Assembly: GCF_002086635.1 (NCBI RefSeq)
Contig: NZ_MVHD01000031.1
Coordinates: forward strand, 1-61,580
Length of the DNA stretch: 61,580 nucleotides
Direction: 5' to 3'
Origin: Mycobacterium alsense
GTDB taxonomy: Bacteria; Actinomycetota; Actinomycetes; Mycobacteriales; Mycobacteriaceae
Positions 29,308 to 38,490 of the stretch are shown here, piece by piece. The notes beneath the pieces are model-generated. The model made no database searches and was not told the DNA's origin. It saw nothing but the letters and a program-made list of their open reading frames with translations. The translations under genes and the position numbers were made by a program. Position 1 is the first letter of the stretch, and each line of letters begins with the position of its first letter.

Positions 29308-30597
29308 ATGAGCGTCGTCGCCGTCACGGTGTTCGTCCTCAGCTACGCGCTGATCGCCAGCGACCGCGTCAACAAAACGCTGGCGGCGCTGGCCGGCGCG
29401 GCCATCGTGGTCACCTTGCCGATCATCAGCTCGGACGACGTCTTCTACTCCCACACGACCGGAATCGATTGGGACGTCATCTTTTTGTTGCTCGGCATGA
29501 TGATCATCGTCAGCGTGCTGCGGCAGACCGGGGTGTTCGAATACGTGGCCATCTGGGCGGCCAAGCGCGCCCGCGGCTCGCCGTTGCGCATCATGATCCT
29601 GCTGGTCGTGGTGATGGCGGTGGGTTCGGCGTTGCTGGACAACGTCACCACGGTGCTGCTCATCGCGCCGGTCACCCTGTTGGTGTGCGAGCGTCTGGCG
29701 ATCAACCCGGCGCCGTTCTTGATGGCGGAAGTCTTCGCGGCCAATATCGGAGGTGCGGCGACGTTGGTCGGCGACCCTCCCAACATCATCATCGCCAGCC
29801 GGGCGGGGTTGACATTCAACGATTTTCTCGTGCACATGGCGCCGGTCGTCCTGCTGGTCATGGTCGTGTTCGTCGCCCTGTTGCCGCTGTTGTTCCGCGG
29901 CTCCTTCGCGGTCGACCCCGATCGCGTCGCCGACGTCGTGTCGCTGGACGAGCGGGAGGCGATCCGGGATCGCCGCCTGCTGGTGAAGTCCGGCGTCGTC
30001 CTGCTGCTCGTTTTCGCCGCCTTCATCGCACATCCCGTGCTGCACATGCAGCCGTCGCTGGTGGCGATGCTCGGCGCCGGCGTCCTCGTCGTGATCTCCC
30101 GGCTCGGGCGCTCCGACTACCTGTCGAGCGTCGAGTGGCACACCCTGCTGTTCTTCGCCGGGCTGTTCATCATGGTCGGGGCTCTGGTCAAGACGGGCGT
30201 CATCGACCAGTTGGCGCGGGTGGCGAGCACCCTCAGCGGCGGCAACGAGGTGCTCACCGTGTTCCTGATACTCGGTGTCTCAGCCCCGGTATCGGGCATC
30301 ATCGACAACATTCCGTACGTCGCGACGATGACGCCGGTCGTCACCGAACTGGTTGCGGCCATACCGGGTGGGGCCAACCCCGACACGCTGTGGTGGGCGC
30401 TGGCACTCGGCGCGGACTTCGGGGGCAACCTCACCGCGGTCGGGGCCAGCGCCAACGTCGTCATGCTCGGAATCGCCCGTCGCGCGGGACATCCCATCTC
30501 GTTTTGGGAGTTCACCCGCAAGGGCATTGTGGTCACGGCCATCTCGCTCGCGTTGGCGGCGATCTATTTGTGGCTGCGCTACTTCGTGTGGGGCTGA
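29308..30597 (+). CDS. arsB1: ArsB/P-type ion transporter, second of a tandem pair
   Basis: The product is also 429 residues and aligns with its upstream neighbour along the whole length without obvious gaps. The same motifs are present: [22 protein letters not shown] and [20 protein letters not shown]. Differences are concentrated in the cytoplasmic loop and in helices near 310-330. The gap between the genes is 34 bases. This is the Rv2684-Rv2685 pair of M. tuberculosis. The identical length suggests duplication, perhaps followed by heteromer formation or changed specificity. The stop lies ten bases from the convergent methyltransferase gene. Confidence 0.8.
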   Translation: MSVVAVTVFVLSYALIASDRVNKTLAALAGAAIVVTLPIISSDDVFYSHTTGIDWDVIFLLLGMMIIVSVLRQTGVFEYVAIWAAKRARGSPLRIMILLVVVMAVGSALLDNVTTVLLIAPVTLLVCERLAINPAPFLMAEVFAANIGGAATLVGDPPNIIIASRAGLTFNDFLVHMAPVVLLVMVVFVALLPLLFRGSFAVDPDRVADVVSLDEREAIRDRRLLVKSGVVLLLVFAAFIAHPVLHMQPSLVAMLGAGVLVVISRLGRSDYLSSVEWHTLLFFAGLFIMVGALVKTGVIDQLARVASTLSGGNEVLTVFLILGVSAPVSGIIDNIPYVATMTPVVTELVAAIPGGANPDTLWWALALGADFGGNLTAVGASANVVMLGIARRAGHPISFWEFTRKGIVVTAISLALAAIYLWLRYFVWG

Positions 30598-30607
30598 TCC
30601 CGCGGCC

Positions 30608-31795
30608 CTACCGGCTCAGCAGCGCAACCGATTCGGTGTGATGGGTCAGCGGGAACGCGTCGAACACCCGGATCTTCTCCACGGTGTAGCCGTGGGCGCG
30701 GTACAGGCCGACATCGCGCGCGAAAGACGCCGCCTCGCAGCCGATGTGGACCACGCGCGGCACGCCGGCGGCGGCCAGTAGCTCGATGACCTCCCGTCCG
30801 GCGCCTGCCCGCGGCGGATCCAGCACCGCGACGTCCGCGGTGCCGCCGCCGTCGCGTTGCGCCTGCAGCGCCCGCCGCACCGAATCGGTCACGACGTGCA
30901 CCTGCGGCAGGTCCGCCAGCGCGGCGCGGGCCGCCCGCGTCGCCGAGCGCGAGGTGTCCACGGTCAGCACCCGCCCCGACTCCCCCACCGCCGCGCCCAG
31001 CGCGGCCGCGAAAACGCCGGCGCCGCCGTAGAGGTCCCAGACCGTCGCGCCCGCAACGGGTTGCGCCCACTCGGAGACCAGGCCGCTGTAGACGCCCGCG
31101 GCGTCGCGGTGCGCCTGCCAGAACGCGGTGACGGGTACCCGCCAGCTGCGCGCGCCCACCCGCTGCGCCGCGTCGTAGGCCCCCTCGACCGCCTCCGTCG
31201 CCGCCCGACGGCCCCGCCGCCGGGTGCACACTATGTGGCGCTCGCCGTCGTCGTCGACCACCAGATGCAGCTGCGCGCCGGGCGGCCAGTCGGCGTCCTC
31301 CAGCCCGTCCAGCATCCCCGGCGGCAGCTGCGCGCAGCGCAGGTCGGTCACCAGCTCGTCGCTGTGGTAGCGGTGGAAACCCGCCCGGCCGTCGGCGCCG
31401 ACGTCCAGCCGCACCCGGGTGCGCCAGCCGGTGACCCCGGGCGACAGCGGCTCGGCCTCCCCGGCCCACTGATGCCCGCCGAGGCGCTGCAGCTGGTTGG
31501 CCACGACCTGCGCCTTGAGCGTCCGCGCGGCCGACGGGTCGGCGAACGCGAGATCGCAGCACCCGGCACCGTCCGCCCCGGCGATCGGGCACAGCGACGC
31601 GATGCGATCGGCCGACGGCTCGATCACCTCGACAGCCTCGGCGTGCCAATAGGATTCGCGCGCCACGGTTACCCGCGCCCGCACCCGCTCGCCGGGCAGG
31701 GCGTAGCGGACGAACACCACGCGGCCCTCGTGGTGCGCGACGCAGCTGCCGCCGTTCGCGGGCGCGCCGGTGACAAGCGTCAGCTCGGTGTTCAA
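30608..31795 (-). CDS. TrmA/RlmCD-type RNA 5-methyluridine methyltransferase
   Basis: The product has 395 residues. A short TRAM-like N-terminal region (GSCVAHHEGRVVFVRYALPG) precedes a cysteine segment SLCPIAGADGAGCCDLAF that would hold an iron-sulfur cluster. The Rossmann domain has VWDLYGGAGVFAAALG (SAM motif), ADVAVLDPPRAGAG, and the nucleophile Cys in VVHIGCEAASFARDV. It methylates C5 of a uridine in rRNA or tRNA. Rv2689c matches. A TTG start overlapping the upstream stop (TTGA) best fits the conserved N-terminus. Confidence 0.85.
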   Translation of the reverse strand: MNTELTLVTGAPANGGSCVAHHEGRVVFVRYALPGERVRARVTVARESYWHAEAVEVIEPSADRIASLCPIAGADGAGCCDLAFADPSAARTLKAQVVANQLQRLGGHQWAGEAEPLSPGVTGWRTRVRLDVGADGRAGFHRYHSDELVTDLRCAQLPPGMLDGLEDADWPPGAQLHLVVDDDGERHIVCTRRRGRRAATEAVEGAYDAAQRVGARSWRVPVTAFWQAHRDAAGVYSGLVSEWAQPVAGATVWDLYGGAGVFAAALGAAVGESGRVLTVDTSRSATRAARAALADLPQVHVVTDSVRRALQAQRDGGGTADVAVLDPPRAGAGREVIELLAAAGVPRVVHIGCEAASFARDVGLYRAHGYTVEKIRVFDAFPLTHHTESVALLSR

Positions 31796-33783
31796 TCGAA
31801 GATGCCCCGCCGGGCATCGCCGGGCGCCGCGTGCGGGTGGAACGCCTTGAGTCGCTCCGACGAACTCAATTGCCAGGGAACGGAAGTGACCATCACGTTG
31901 GGCATGAACAGCAACCGCCCCTTGAGCCGTAGCGCGCTTTGGTTGTGCAGCACCTGCTCCCACCAATGGCCCACCACGTATTCGGGGATGAACACCGTCA
32001 CCACCGTGCGCGGCGACTCCTTGCTGACCCGCTTGACGTAGTCGAGCACCGGGCGGGTGACCTCACGGTAGGGCGAGGCGATGACCTTGAGCGGCACACT
32101 GATGTCGCTTTGCTCCCACTTGTGCACCAGCTCGCGGGTCTCCGCGTCGTCGACGCTGACCGTGATGGCCTCGAGCACATCGGGGCGGGTGGCGCGCGCG
32201 TAGGCCAGCGCGCGCAGGGTCGGCAGGTGCAGCTTGGACACCAGCACCAGCGCGTGGTTGCGGCTGGGCAGCACCACGTCGTGCTGGGCGGCCTCCTGTT
32301 CCTCCAGTTCCCGGCTGACGGTGCGGTAGTGCCGGTGAATCATCTTCATGATCACGAACAGCAGGCCCATCGCGAACAGCGCGATCCACGCCCCCGCGAC
32401 GAACTTGGTGATCATCACGACCAGCAACACCGCGCCGGTGGACAGCAGCCCGACCGTGTTGACCACCCGGGAACGCATCATCTTGCGCCGCGCCCGCGGG
32501 TCGGTCTCGGTGCGCAGCAACCGCGTCCAGTGCCGCACCATGCCGATCTGGCTCAGCGTGAACGAAATGAACACGCCGACGATGTACAGCTGGATCAGCG
32601 CGGTGACCTCGGCGCGAAACGCGATGATCGCCAAGAGGGCCGCCGCCGACAGGAACAGGATGCCGTTGGAGAACGCCAACCGGTCTCCGCGCGTGTGCAG
32701 TTGACGCGGCAGGTAGCTGTGCTGCGCCAGGACCGAACCCAGCACCGGGAACCCGTTGAACGCGGTGTTGGCCGCCAGCACCAGGATCAGCGCGGTCACC
32801 GCGGCGATCAGCAAAAAGCCGATGTGAAAGCTGCCGAACACCGTGTCTGCCAGCTGGGCGACCAGCGTCTTCTGGTAGTAGTTCGGTGGCGCGCCGGCCA
32901 GCTGGGTCGCGGGGTCCTCGACGAGCTGTACGCCGATCTTCTCGGCCAGCACGATGATGCCCATCAGCAGGGTCACCGCGATGCCGCCCAGCATCAGCAG
33001 GGTGGTCGCGGCGTTGCGGGATTTGGGTTTCTCGAAGGCCGGCACCCCGTTGCTGATCGCCTCGACCCCGGTCAGCGCCGCGCAGCCCGAGGAGAACGAC
33101 CGCGCCACCAGGAACGCCAGTGCGAAGCCGACGACCTGGCCGTGCTCGGGATGCATCTGGAAGCCCGCGGATTCCGCCCGCAGCGGGTCGCCCAGCACGA
33201 AGATGCGGAACAAACCCCACCCGATCATGACGACGATTCCGACGATGAACGCGTACGTCGGGATCGCAAAGGCCACACCGGATTCGCGTACCCCGCGCAG
33301 ATTGAGCGCCATCACCAAAACGATGGCCGCCACGCAGAAGAACACTTTGTGCTGGCCCACGACCGGGATGGCCGAGCCGATGTTCGACATTGCCGATGCC
33401 GTCGAAACCGCAACGGTCAGAACGTAATCCACCATCAGGGCGCTGGCGACCACGAGACCGGCCGTGTCGCCGAGGTTGGTGGTGACCACCTCGAAGTCGC
33501 CCCCGCCCGACGGGTAGGCATGCACGTTCTGCCGGTAGCTGGCCACCACGACGAGCATGACCGCCGCCACGGCCAGACCGATCCACGGCGTCAGCACGTA
33601 CGCGCTCACCCCGGCCACCGACAGCATCAAAAAGACTTGCTCGGGCGCGTAGGCCACCGAGGACAGCGCGTCCGAGGCGAACACCGGCAGCGCTATCCGC
33701 TTGGGCAGCAGAGTGTGGCTCAACCGGTCGCTGCGAAACGGCCGGCCGATGAGCAACCGGCGCGCAGCGGTCGAAAGTTTGGA
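31792..33783 (-). CDS. KimA-like potassium importer (APC/KUP type)
   Basis: The product has about 663 residues: twelve membrane helices, then a cytoplasmic C-terminal domain of about 190 residues. Segments LIGRPFRS, FASDALSSVAYAPEQ, YRQNVHAYPSGGGDFEV, the C-terminal FIPEYVVGHWWEQVLHNQSA and VMVTSVPWQL match my memory of Bacillus subtilis KimA (YdaO). KimA is a high-affinity K+/H+ symporter controlled by cyclic di-AMP. M. tuberculosis Rv2690c is usually called an amino-acid permease. It is divergent from the RCK proteins CeoB and CeoC, which supports potassium. GTG at 33783 is the preferred start. Confidence 0.85.
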   Translation of the reverse strand, partial: SKLSTAARRLLIGRPFRSDRLSHTLLPKRIALPVFASDALSSVAYAPEQVFLMLSVAGVSAYVLTPWIGLAVAAVMLVVVASYRQNVHAYPSGGGDFEVVTTNLGDTAGLVVASALMVDYVLTVAVSTASAMSNIGSAIPVVGQHKVFFCVAAIVLVMALNLRGVRESGVAFAIPTYAFIVGIVVMIGWGLFRIFVLGDPLRAESAGFQMHPEHGQVVGFALAFLVARSFSSGCAALTGVEAISNGVPAFEKPKSRNAATTLLMLGGIAVTLLMGIIVLAEKIGVQLVEDPATQLAGAPPNYYQKTLVAQLADTVFGSFHIGFLLIAAVTALILVLAANTAFNGFPVLGSVLAQHSYLPRQLHTRGDRLAFSNGILFLSAAALLAIIAFRAEVTALIQLYIVGVFISFTLSQIGMVRHWTRLLRTETDPRARRKMMRSRVVNTVGLLSTGAVLLVVMITKFVAGAWIALFAMGLLFVIMKMIHRHYRTVSRELEEQEAAQHDVVLPSRNHALVLVSKLHLPTLRALAYARATRPDVLEAITVSVDDAETRELVHKWEQSDISVPLKVIASPYREVTRPVLDYVKRVSKESPRTVVTVFIPEYVVGHWWEQVLHNQSALRLKGRLLFMPNVMVTSVPWQLSSSERLKAFHPHAAPGDARRGIFD

Positions 33784-33914
33784 CACGAGAGCCAAGGGTA
33801 AGCCCACCCGGGCTTGATAGCGTTTCGTAGGCGACAATGTTGCGGACGGACCGAATCGGCTGGCCAGCCCGGGTTGCCGATGGAACAGCGCAGGACGCAG
33901 CCGGGAGGACCTCA

Positions 33915-34601
33915 GTGCGCGTGGTGGTGATGGGTTGCGGCCGGGTCGGCTCCTCCTTGGCCGACGGCCTGTCGCGAATCGGCCACGACGTGGCCGTCAT
34001 CGACCGGGACAGCGCCGCGTTCAACCGGCTGAGCCCCGAGTTCGCCGGGGAGCGGGTGCTGGGCCAGGGGTTCGACCGCGACGTGTTGCTGAGGGCCGGC
34101 ATCGAGGAGGCCGACGCGTTCGCCGCGGTGTCGTCCGGGGACAACTCCAACATCATCTCCGCCCGGCTGGCCCGGGAGACCTTCGGCGTCCAGCGCGTCG
34201 TCGCCCGGATCTACGACGCCAAACGCGCCGAGGTCTACGAGCGCCTCGGCATTCCCACGATCGCCACGGTGCCCTGGACCACCGACCGCCTGTTCAACGC
34301 GTTGACCCGGGAGAGCGAGACCGCCAAGTGGCGCGACCCCACCGGCACGGTGGCCGTGGCCGAGCTGGATCTGCACGAGGACTGGGTGGGCCGCCGGGCC
34401 ACCGAGCTGGAGCAGGCCACCGGCGCGCGGGTGGCGTTTTTGATCCGGTTCGGCACCGGGGTGCTGCCGGAGCCCAAGACCGTCATCCAGGCCGGCGACC
34501 AGGTTTACATCGCCGCGATATCCGGCCGCGCCGCCGAGGCCGTGGCCATTGCGGCCCTGCCACCCAGTGAGGATCTCGACTCGGGAGAGCAGCGCAGATG
34601 A
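33915..34601 (+). CDS. ceoB: TrkA-type RCK potassium-uptake regulator CeoB
   Basis: The product has 228 residues. An N-terminal RCK_N Rossmann domain begins VRVVVMGCGRVGSSLADGL, and DRDSAAFNRL carries the acidic residue that binds NAD. A RCK_C domain follows (LDLHEDWVGRRATELEQATG and VIQAGDQVYIAA). Such proteins form the cytoplasmic ring that gates Trk/Ktr-type K+ channels in response to nucleotides. GGGAGG eight bases before the GTG at 33915 fixes the start. It overlaps ceoC by four bases. No TrkG/H-type membrane subunit is in the window; the KimA-like importer is the only neighbouring pore. Confidence 0.9.
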   Translation: MRVVVMGCGRVGSSLADGLSRIGHDVAVIDRDSAAFNRLSPEFAGERVLGQGFDRDVLLRAGIEEADAFAAVSSGDNSNIISARLARETFGVQRVVARIYDAKRAEVYERLGIPTIATVPWTTDRLFNALTRESETAKWRDPTGTVAVAELDLHEDWVGRRATELEQATGARVAFLIRFGTGVLPEPKTVIQAGDQVYIAAISGRAAEAVAIAALPPSEDLDSGEQRR

Positions 34602-35272
34602 AAGTAGCCGTCGCCGGGGCGGGCGCGGTCGGTCGGTCGGTGAGCCGCGAGCTCGTCGCCAACGACCACGACGTGACCCTGATCGAGCGCAACCCCGAGC
34701 ACGTCGACGTCGACGCCATCCCGGCCGCGCACTGGCGCCTGGGCGACGCCTGCGAACTGAGCCTGCTGCAGTCGGTGCACCTCGAGGACTTCGACGTGGT
34801 GGTCGCCGCGACCGGCGACGACAAGGTCAACGTGGTGCTCAGCCTTCTGGCCAAGACCGAGTTCGCCGTGCCGCGGGTGGTGGCCCGGGTCAACGATCCC
34901 CGCAACGAGTGGCTGTTCACCGACGCGTGGGGCGTGGACGTGGCGGTGTCCACGCCGCGCATGCTGGCGTCGCTGATCGAGGAGGCCGTCGCCGTCGGTG
35001 ATCTGGTGCGGCTCATGGAATTCCGCCGCGGCCAGGCCAACCTGGTGGAGATCACCCTGCCCGACAACACGCCGTGGGGCGGCAAGCCGGTGCGCCGCCT
35101 GCAGCTGCCGCGCGATGCGGCGCTGGTCACGATCCTGCGCGGGCCGCGCGTCATCGTGCCCGAGGCCGACGAGCCGCTCGAGGGCGGCGACGAGCTGCTG
35201 TTCGTCGCGGTCACCGAGGTCGAGGACGACCTGCGCAAGCTGCTGCTGCCGGACACCGAGCCGTCCGGCTGA
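34598..35272 (+). CDS. ceoC: TrkA-type RCK potassium-uptake regulator CeoC
   Basis: The product has 224 residues and the same RCK_N plus RCK_C layout as CeoB. The dinucleotide motif is MKVAVAGAGAVGRSVSREL, followed by VTLIERNPEHVDV. The C-terminal part is NLVEITLPDNTPWGGKPVRR and LEGGDELLFVAV. It overlaps ceoB by four bases, so equal amounts of the two proteins are likely and a mixed ring is plausible. Rv2692 is the orthologue. The stop is six bases from the convergent DUF3159 gene. Confidence 0.9.
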   Translation: MKVAVAGAGAVGRSVSRELVANDHDVTLIERNPEHVDVDAIPAAHWRLGDACELSLLQSVHLEDFDVVVAATGDDKVNVVLSLLAKTEFAVPRVVARVNDPRNEWLFTDAWGVDVAVSTPRMLASLIEEAVAVGDLVRLMEFRRGQANLVEITLPDNTPWGGKPVRRLQLPRDAALVTILRGPRVIVPEADEPLEGGDELLFVAVTEVEDDLRKLLLPDTEPSG

Positions 35273-35278
35273 GCGGAG

Positions 35279-35950
35279 CTATTCGGCGGCGGGCTGCTCC
35301 GCGGCGGCCAGCGCCCGCCGGGCGGCCTTGATCGCCACGTAGGTCGCCAGCGCGGCCAGCACGGTCAGCGGCCAGCCCATTCCGATCCGCGCCACCCCCA
35401 GCCAACCGGTCTGATCGGCGTCATAGAGGAGCCGCTGCACCACGAACCGGGCGCCGAACACCAGCACCCAGCACAGCGTGGCGACGTCGAAGGCGTAGAC
35501 GGCCCGCGGCACGGCGCGCCAACCGCGGTCGCGCCCGCCGGCCCAGCTCCAGGCGTAGCCGACCAAAGGCCGGCGGATCAGCACCGACACCGCGAACACC
35601 ACCGCCCACAGCAACGACATCCAGATGCCCATCAGGAAGTAGCCCTTGGCCTGCCCCAGCAGGTAGGCGATCAGCGCGCACACGGCGACGCCGATGAACC
35701 CGGACACCGCCGGCTGGGTCGAGTCGCGCCGGATCAGCCGCCACACCAGGACCAGCCCCGCGACGCCGAGCGCGGCCGCGATCGCGGGCAACAGACCCGA
35801 CAGGCTGGACACCGTCACGAAGACCACGACGGGCAGCGACGAGTAGACGACCCCGCTCACCCCGCCGACCTGTGCCAGCAGGCGTTCCGCGCCGACCCGC
35901 TCGGTGGTCACGGTCGCGCCCCCGCTTGGGTGGGGGCCGTCACCGCTCAA
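35279..35950 (-). CDS. DUF3159 membrane protein, Rv2693c-type
   Basis: The product has 223 residues with about six membrane helices (VVYSSLPVVVFVTVSSLSGL, AAALGVAGLVLVWRLI, PAVSGFIGVAVCALIAYLLG, GIWMSLLWAVVFAVSVLI, CWVLVFGARFVVQRL and a last one near PLTVLAALATYVAIKA). It is an actinobacterial family of unknown function. It follows the OB-fold gene with an 11-base overlap; the order is that of Rv2694c-Rv2693c. GTG at 35950 is the start. Confidence 0.85.
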   Translation of the reverse strand: MSGDGPHPSGGATVTTERVGAERLLAQVGGVSGVVYSSLPVVVFVTVSSLSGLLPAIAAALGVAGLVLVWRLIRRDSTQPAVSGFIGVAVCALIAYLLGQAKGYFLMGIWMSLLWAVVFAVSVLIRRPLVGYAWSWAGGRDRGWRAVPRAVYAFDVATLCWVLVFGARFVVQRLLYDADQTGWLGVARIGMGWPLTVLAALATYVAIKAARRALAAAEQPAAE

Positions 35951-36308
35951 TTTCGTAGCGCGGGTTGTAGATGGCCTTGGTGCCGTTCTCGAGCTTGCCC
36001 ATCCGGCCGCTCACGCGAAGCGTGCGGCCGGAGTCGATGCCGGGAATGCGGCGCTGGCCCAACCAGACGAGGGTGACGGTGTCGGTGCCGTCGAACAGTT
36101 CGGCGCGGATCCCGCCGGCGCACCCCTTGCCGTTCGTCTCCACGCTGCGCAGGGTGCCGATCATCGTGACTTCCTGGCCGCGCTCGCAATCGATCGCGCG
36201 CTGCGCGCCGGCGCTCGCGACTTCGTCCGACAACTCCTCGGAGTCGAGTTGCTCCGGGTCTTCGGTCAACCGACGGGTCAGCCGGCGCAAATAACCTTGG
36301 GCCCCCAT
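35940..36308 (-). CDS. OB-fold nucleic-acid-binding protein, Rv2694c-type
   Basis: The product has 122 residues. A short charged helix region (YLRRLTRRLTEDPEQLDSEE) leads into an OB fold (QEVTMIGTLRSVETNGKG, ELFDGTDTVTLVWLGQRRIP and LRVSGRMGKLENGTKAIYN). The fold binds single-stranded DNA or RNA in related proteins such as RecG and lysyl-tRNA synthetase. The partner is unknown. ATG at 36308 begins the conserved MGAQGYLRRL. The 135 bases upstream to the divergent hydrolase gene hold no clear motif. Confidence 0.85.
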   Translation of the reverse strand: MGAQGYLRRLTRRLTEDPEQLDSEELSDEVASAGAQRAIDCERGQEVTMIGTLRSVETNGKGCAGGIRAELFDGTDTVTLVWLGQRRIPGIDSGRTLRVSGRMGKLENGTKAIYNPRYEIER

Positions 36309-36443
36309 GGCCCCTCCTGACGATGCTTGATAAGCCTCGGCCTTGTCTAATGCCAACGGACACCGTAGACCTCTTGGTTCCCCGGCACCAAACCAATCAA
36401 ACGTGATGTTGGACCCACCATCGCGGGCGGGCAATATCGAGGG

Positions 36444-37142
36444 GTGCCTGTCGATTTGCGGGGTGTCACGACGGTGGTGCTGCCGGGCACCGGATCCGAC
36501 GATGACTACGTCTACCGGGCGTTTTCCGGGCCGCTGCGGGCGGCGGGAGCGACGCTCGTCGCGCCGCCGCCCCGCCCGGACCGGTTGGTCGACGGCTACC
36601 TGGGGGCGCTGGACGACGCCGCGCGCGACGGCCCGATCGGCGTCGGCGGCGTCTCGATCGGCGCCGCGGTGGCGACGGCGTGGGCGCTGGCGCATCCCGA
36701 TCGCACGGTCGCCGTCCTGGCCGCGCTGCCCGCCTGGGCCGGCCCCCCCGGGGCCGCGCCCGCCGCGCTGGCCGCCCGGTACTCGGCGTCGCGGTTGCGC
36801 GCCGACGGTTTGGCGGCGGCGACGACGCAGATGCGGGCGTCCAGCCCACCGTGGTTGGGCGACGAGCTGGCCCGCTCCTGGCGCGCGCAGTGGCCGCTGT
36901 TGCCCGGCGCGATGGAGGAGGCGGCGGCCTACGTCGCCCCCAGCCGCGACGAGCTCGCCCGCCTGGCCGCACCGCTGGCGGTGGCCGCGGCCGTCGACGA
37001 CCCGATCCACCCGCTGCAGGTGGCCGTCGACTGGGTCGACGCAGCGCCGCGAGCGGCGCTGCGGACGGTGACGCTGGATCAGATGGGCGCGGACACCGCC
37101 GCGCTGGGCGCGGCGTGCCTGGCCGCGCTCGCCGAGCTGTAG
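36444..37142 (+). CDS. Alpha/beta hydrolase, Rv2695-type
   Basis: The product has 232 residues, short for the family and without a lid domain. The first strand and oxyanion region is TTVVLPGTGSDDDYVYRAF, the nucleophile elbow is GVGGVSIGAAVATAWA with Ser intact, and the acid is probably in VAAAVDDPIHPL. The C-terminal catalytic His is not obvious, so activity is uncertain. The substrate is unknown. GTG at 36444 is preceded by a GA-rich stretch. It converges on the DUF3710 gene across 94 bases that lack a clear hairpin. Confidence 0.75.
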   Translation: MPVDLRGVTTVVLPGTGSDDDYVYRAFSGPLRAAGATLVAPPPRPDRLVDGYLGALDDAARDGPIGVGGVSIGAAVATAWALAHPDRTVAVLAALPAWAGPPGAAPAALAARYSASRLRADGLAAATTQMRASSPPWLGDELARSWRAQWPLLPGAMEEAAAYVAPSRDELARLAAPLAVAAAVDDPIHPLQVAVDWVDAAPRAALRTVTLDQMGADTAALGAACLAALAEL

Positions 37143-37236
37143 CAGCCCGACCGCACCGGGCCTGCGCACAGATCGCGGGTTGGCGCACAAGAACGCGCGC
37201 TGGGCGCAGTCTTGACGCGCCTCGACGGGCCTGTGG

Positions 37237-37989
37237 CTAGCCGCCGGTCGTGGTGCGCAGCTGCTGCATGGCCGACCCCTCGGCGCTGCGGCGCGCGGCC
37301 GGCTCGGCGGGCGGCTGTTGCGCTTGGGCCTGCTGCTGCTGCGCGGCGGCGGCCGCCCGCAGCTGTTCGGCCATCGGCTCGGGCAGCTGCACCGGCAACG
37401 GCGTGCGCACCGGCAACGGCGTGTCGCCGCGGCGAACGACGGTGTCCGCCAACGCGGCTCGCGCCTCCTGCTCCAGCGCCTCGATGGTCTCGTGCGGGCC
37501 GTTGACGACGCACCGGATCATCCAGCGGTAGCCGTCGACCCCGATGAAGCGGACCGCGCCGGACGCGGTGCCCACCACTTCCCGCCCCCAGGGGCCGTCT
37601 TTGATGCTGACCTTGGCCGAGTCCTGGCGCAGCGACTCGGCGAGTTCGGCGGCCACCTCCCGCCACAGGCCCGCGGTCTTGGGCGCCGCGTAGGCGGCGA
37701 TCGTGAAGCGCCCGTTGGGCGTGACGACCCACACCGCGCTGGGCACGCCGGTTTCGGTCAGCTCGACCTGCAGCTGGCCGGCCTCCGGCATGGGAATGAG
37801 CACCGAGCCCAGGTCGAGCCGGGCCAGCTCGGCGACCGCGGGGTCGTCGAAGTCGTCGATGTCGAACGGTCCCTCGAGTTCTTCGACCAGTTCGTCGTCG
37901 TTCTGCGCGGAAGGCTCAGCGCCTTGAACCTCGATGCCGTCGTCCGACTTCTCGCCGTCGCCCTTGCCCGAACGTCTGCCAAATGCCAT
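37237..37989 (-). CDS. DUF3710 protein, Rv2696c-type
   Basis: The product has 250 residues. The N-terminus is acidic, the middle is the conserved DUF3710 domain (FDIDDFDDPAVAELARLDLG, VQVELTETG-like region, DGPWGREVVGT and GYRWMIRCVVNGPHE), and the C-terminus is Gln/Pro-rich. Its function is unknown. Its ATG overlaps the dut stop codon by one base (TGATG), so the two genes are coupled. The pair dut-DUF3710 is kept in M. tuberculosis (Rv2697c-Rv2696c). Confidence 0.85.
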   Translation of the reverse strand: MAFGRRSGKGDGEKSDDGIEVQGAEPSAQNDDELVEELEGPFDIDDFDDPAVAELARLDLGSVLIPMPEAGQLQVELTETGVPSAVWVVTPNGRFTIAAYAAPKTAGLWREVAAELAESLRQDSAKVSIKDGPWGREVVGTASGAVRFIGVDGYRWMIRCVVNGPHETIEALEQEARAALADTVVRRGDTPLPVRTPLPVQLPEPMAEQLRAAAAAQQQQAQAQQPPAEPAARRSAEGSAMQQLRTTTGG

Positions 37990-38465
37990 CACAAACTCGC
38001 ATGTCCTCCGGAAGAACCGTGACCGCCGTCGCCACGGGATGTCTCGGCCAGGCCGACCTCGTCGAAGGACGACACCTCGACCAGATCGACCAATTCGACG
38101 CGCTGGACCAGCAATTGGGCGATGCGATCACCGCGGCGCACCACGATGGGCTCGGCCGGGTCGAGGTTGATCAGCGCGACCTTGATCTCGCCGCGATAGC
38201 CGGCGTCGATGGTGCCGGGGCTGTTGACGATCGAAAGCCCCACGCGCGCAGCCAATCCCGAGCGCGGGTGGACCAGGCCCACCATCCCCAACGGGATGGC
38301 GACCGCGACCCCGGTGCGCACCAGGGCGCGCCGCCCCGGGTCCAGTGTGACGTCTTCCGCGCTGAAGAGATCGACCCCGGCGTCGCCCTCGTGGGCGCGG
38401 CTGGGCAGCGGCAGCTCGGGGTCGAGGCGGACAACTTTGACTTCAAAGGCCAGACTGGTCGACAC
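37989..38465 (-). CDS. dut: dUTP diphosphatase
   Basis: The product has 158 residues and all five motifs of trimeric dUTPases: [48 protein letters not shown] and the C-terminal P-loop-like [10 protein letters not shown]. It hydrolyses dUTP to dUMP, keeping uracil out of DNA and feeding dTMP synthesis. The GTG at 38465 fits the conserved N-terminus. A -10-like TAGTCT (38479-38474 on this strand) lies eight bases before it, so the mRNA may be leaderless. The start is 25 bases from that of the divergent DUF3093 gene. Confidence 0.95.
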   Translation of the reverse strand: MSTSLAFEVKVVRLDPELPLPSRAHEGDAGVDLFSAEDVTLDPGRRALVRTGVAVAIPLGMVGLVHPRSGLAARVGLSIVNSPGTIDAGYRGEIKVALINLDPAEPIVVRRGDRIAQLLVQRVELVDLVEVSSFDEVGLAETSRGDGGHGSSGGHASL

Positions 38466-38490
38466 GGGGCCACAGACTACCCTTGACCGC

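Noticed and set aside
27369..29327. 652-codon minus-strand frame rich in His and Asp
   Set aside because: The His/Asp richness is the complement of Val/Met/Ile membrane-helix codons in the permease gene.
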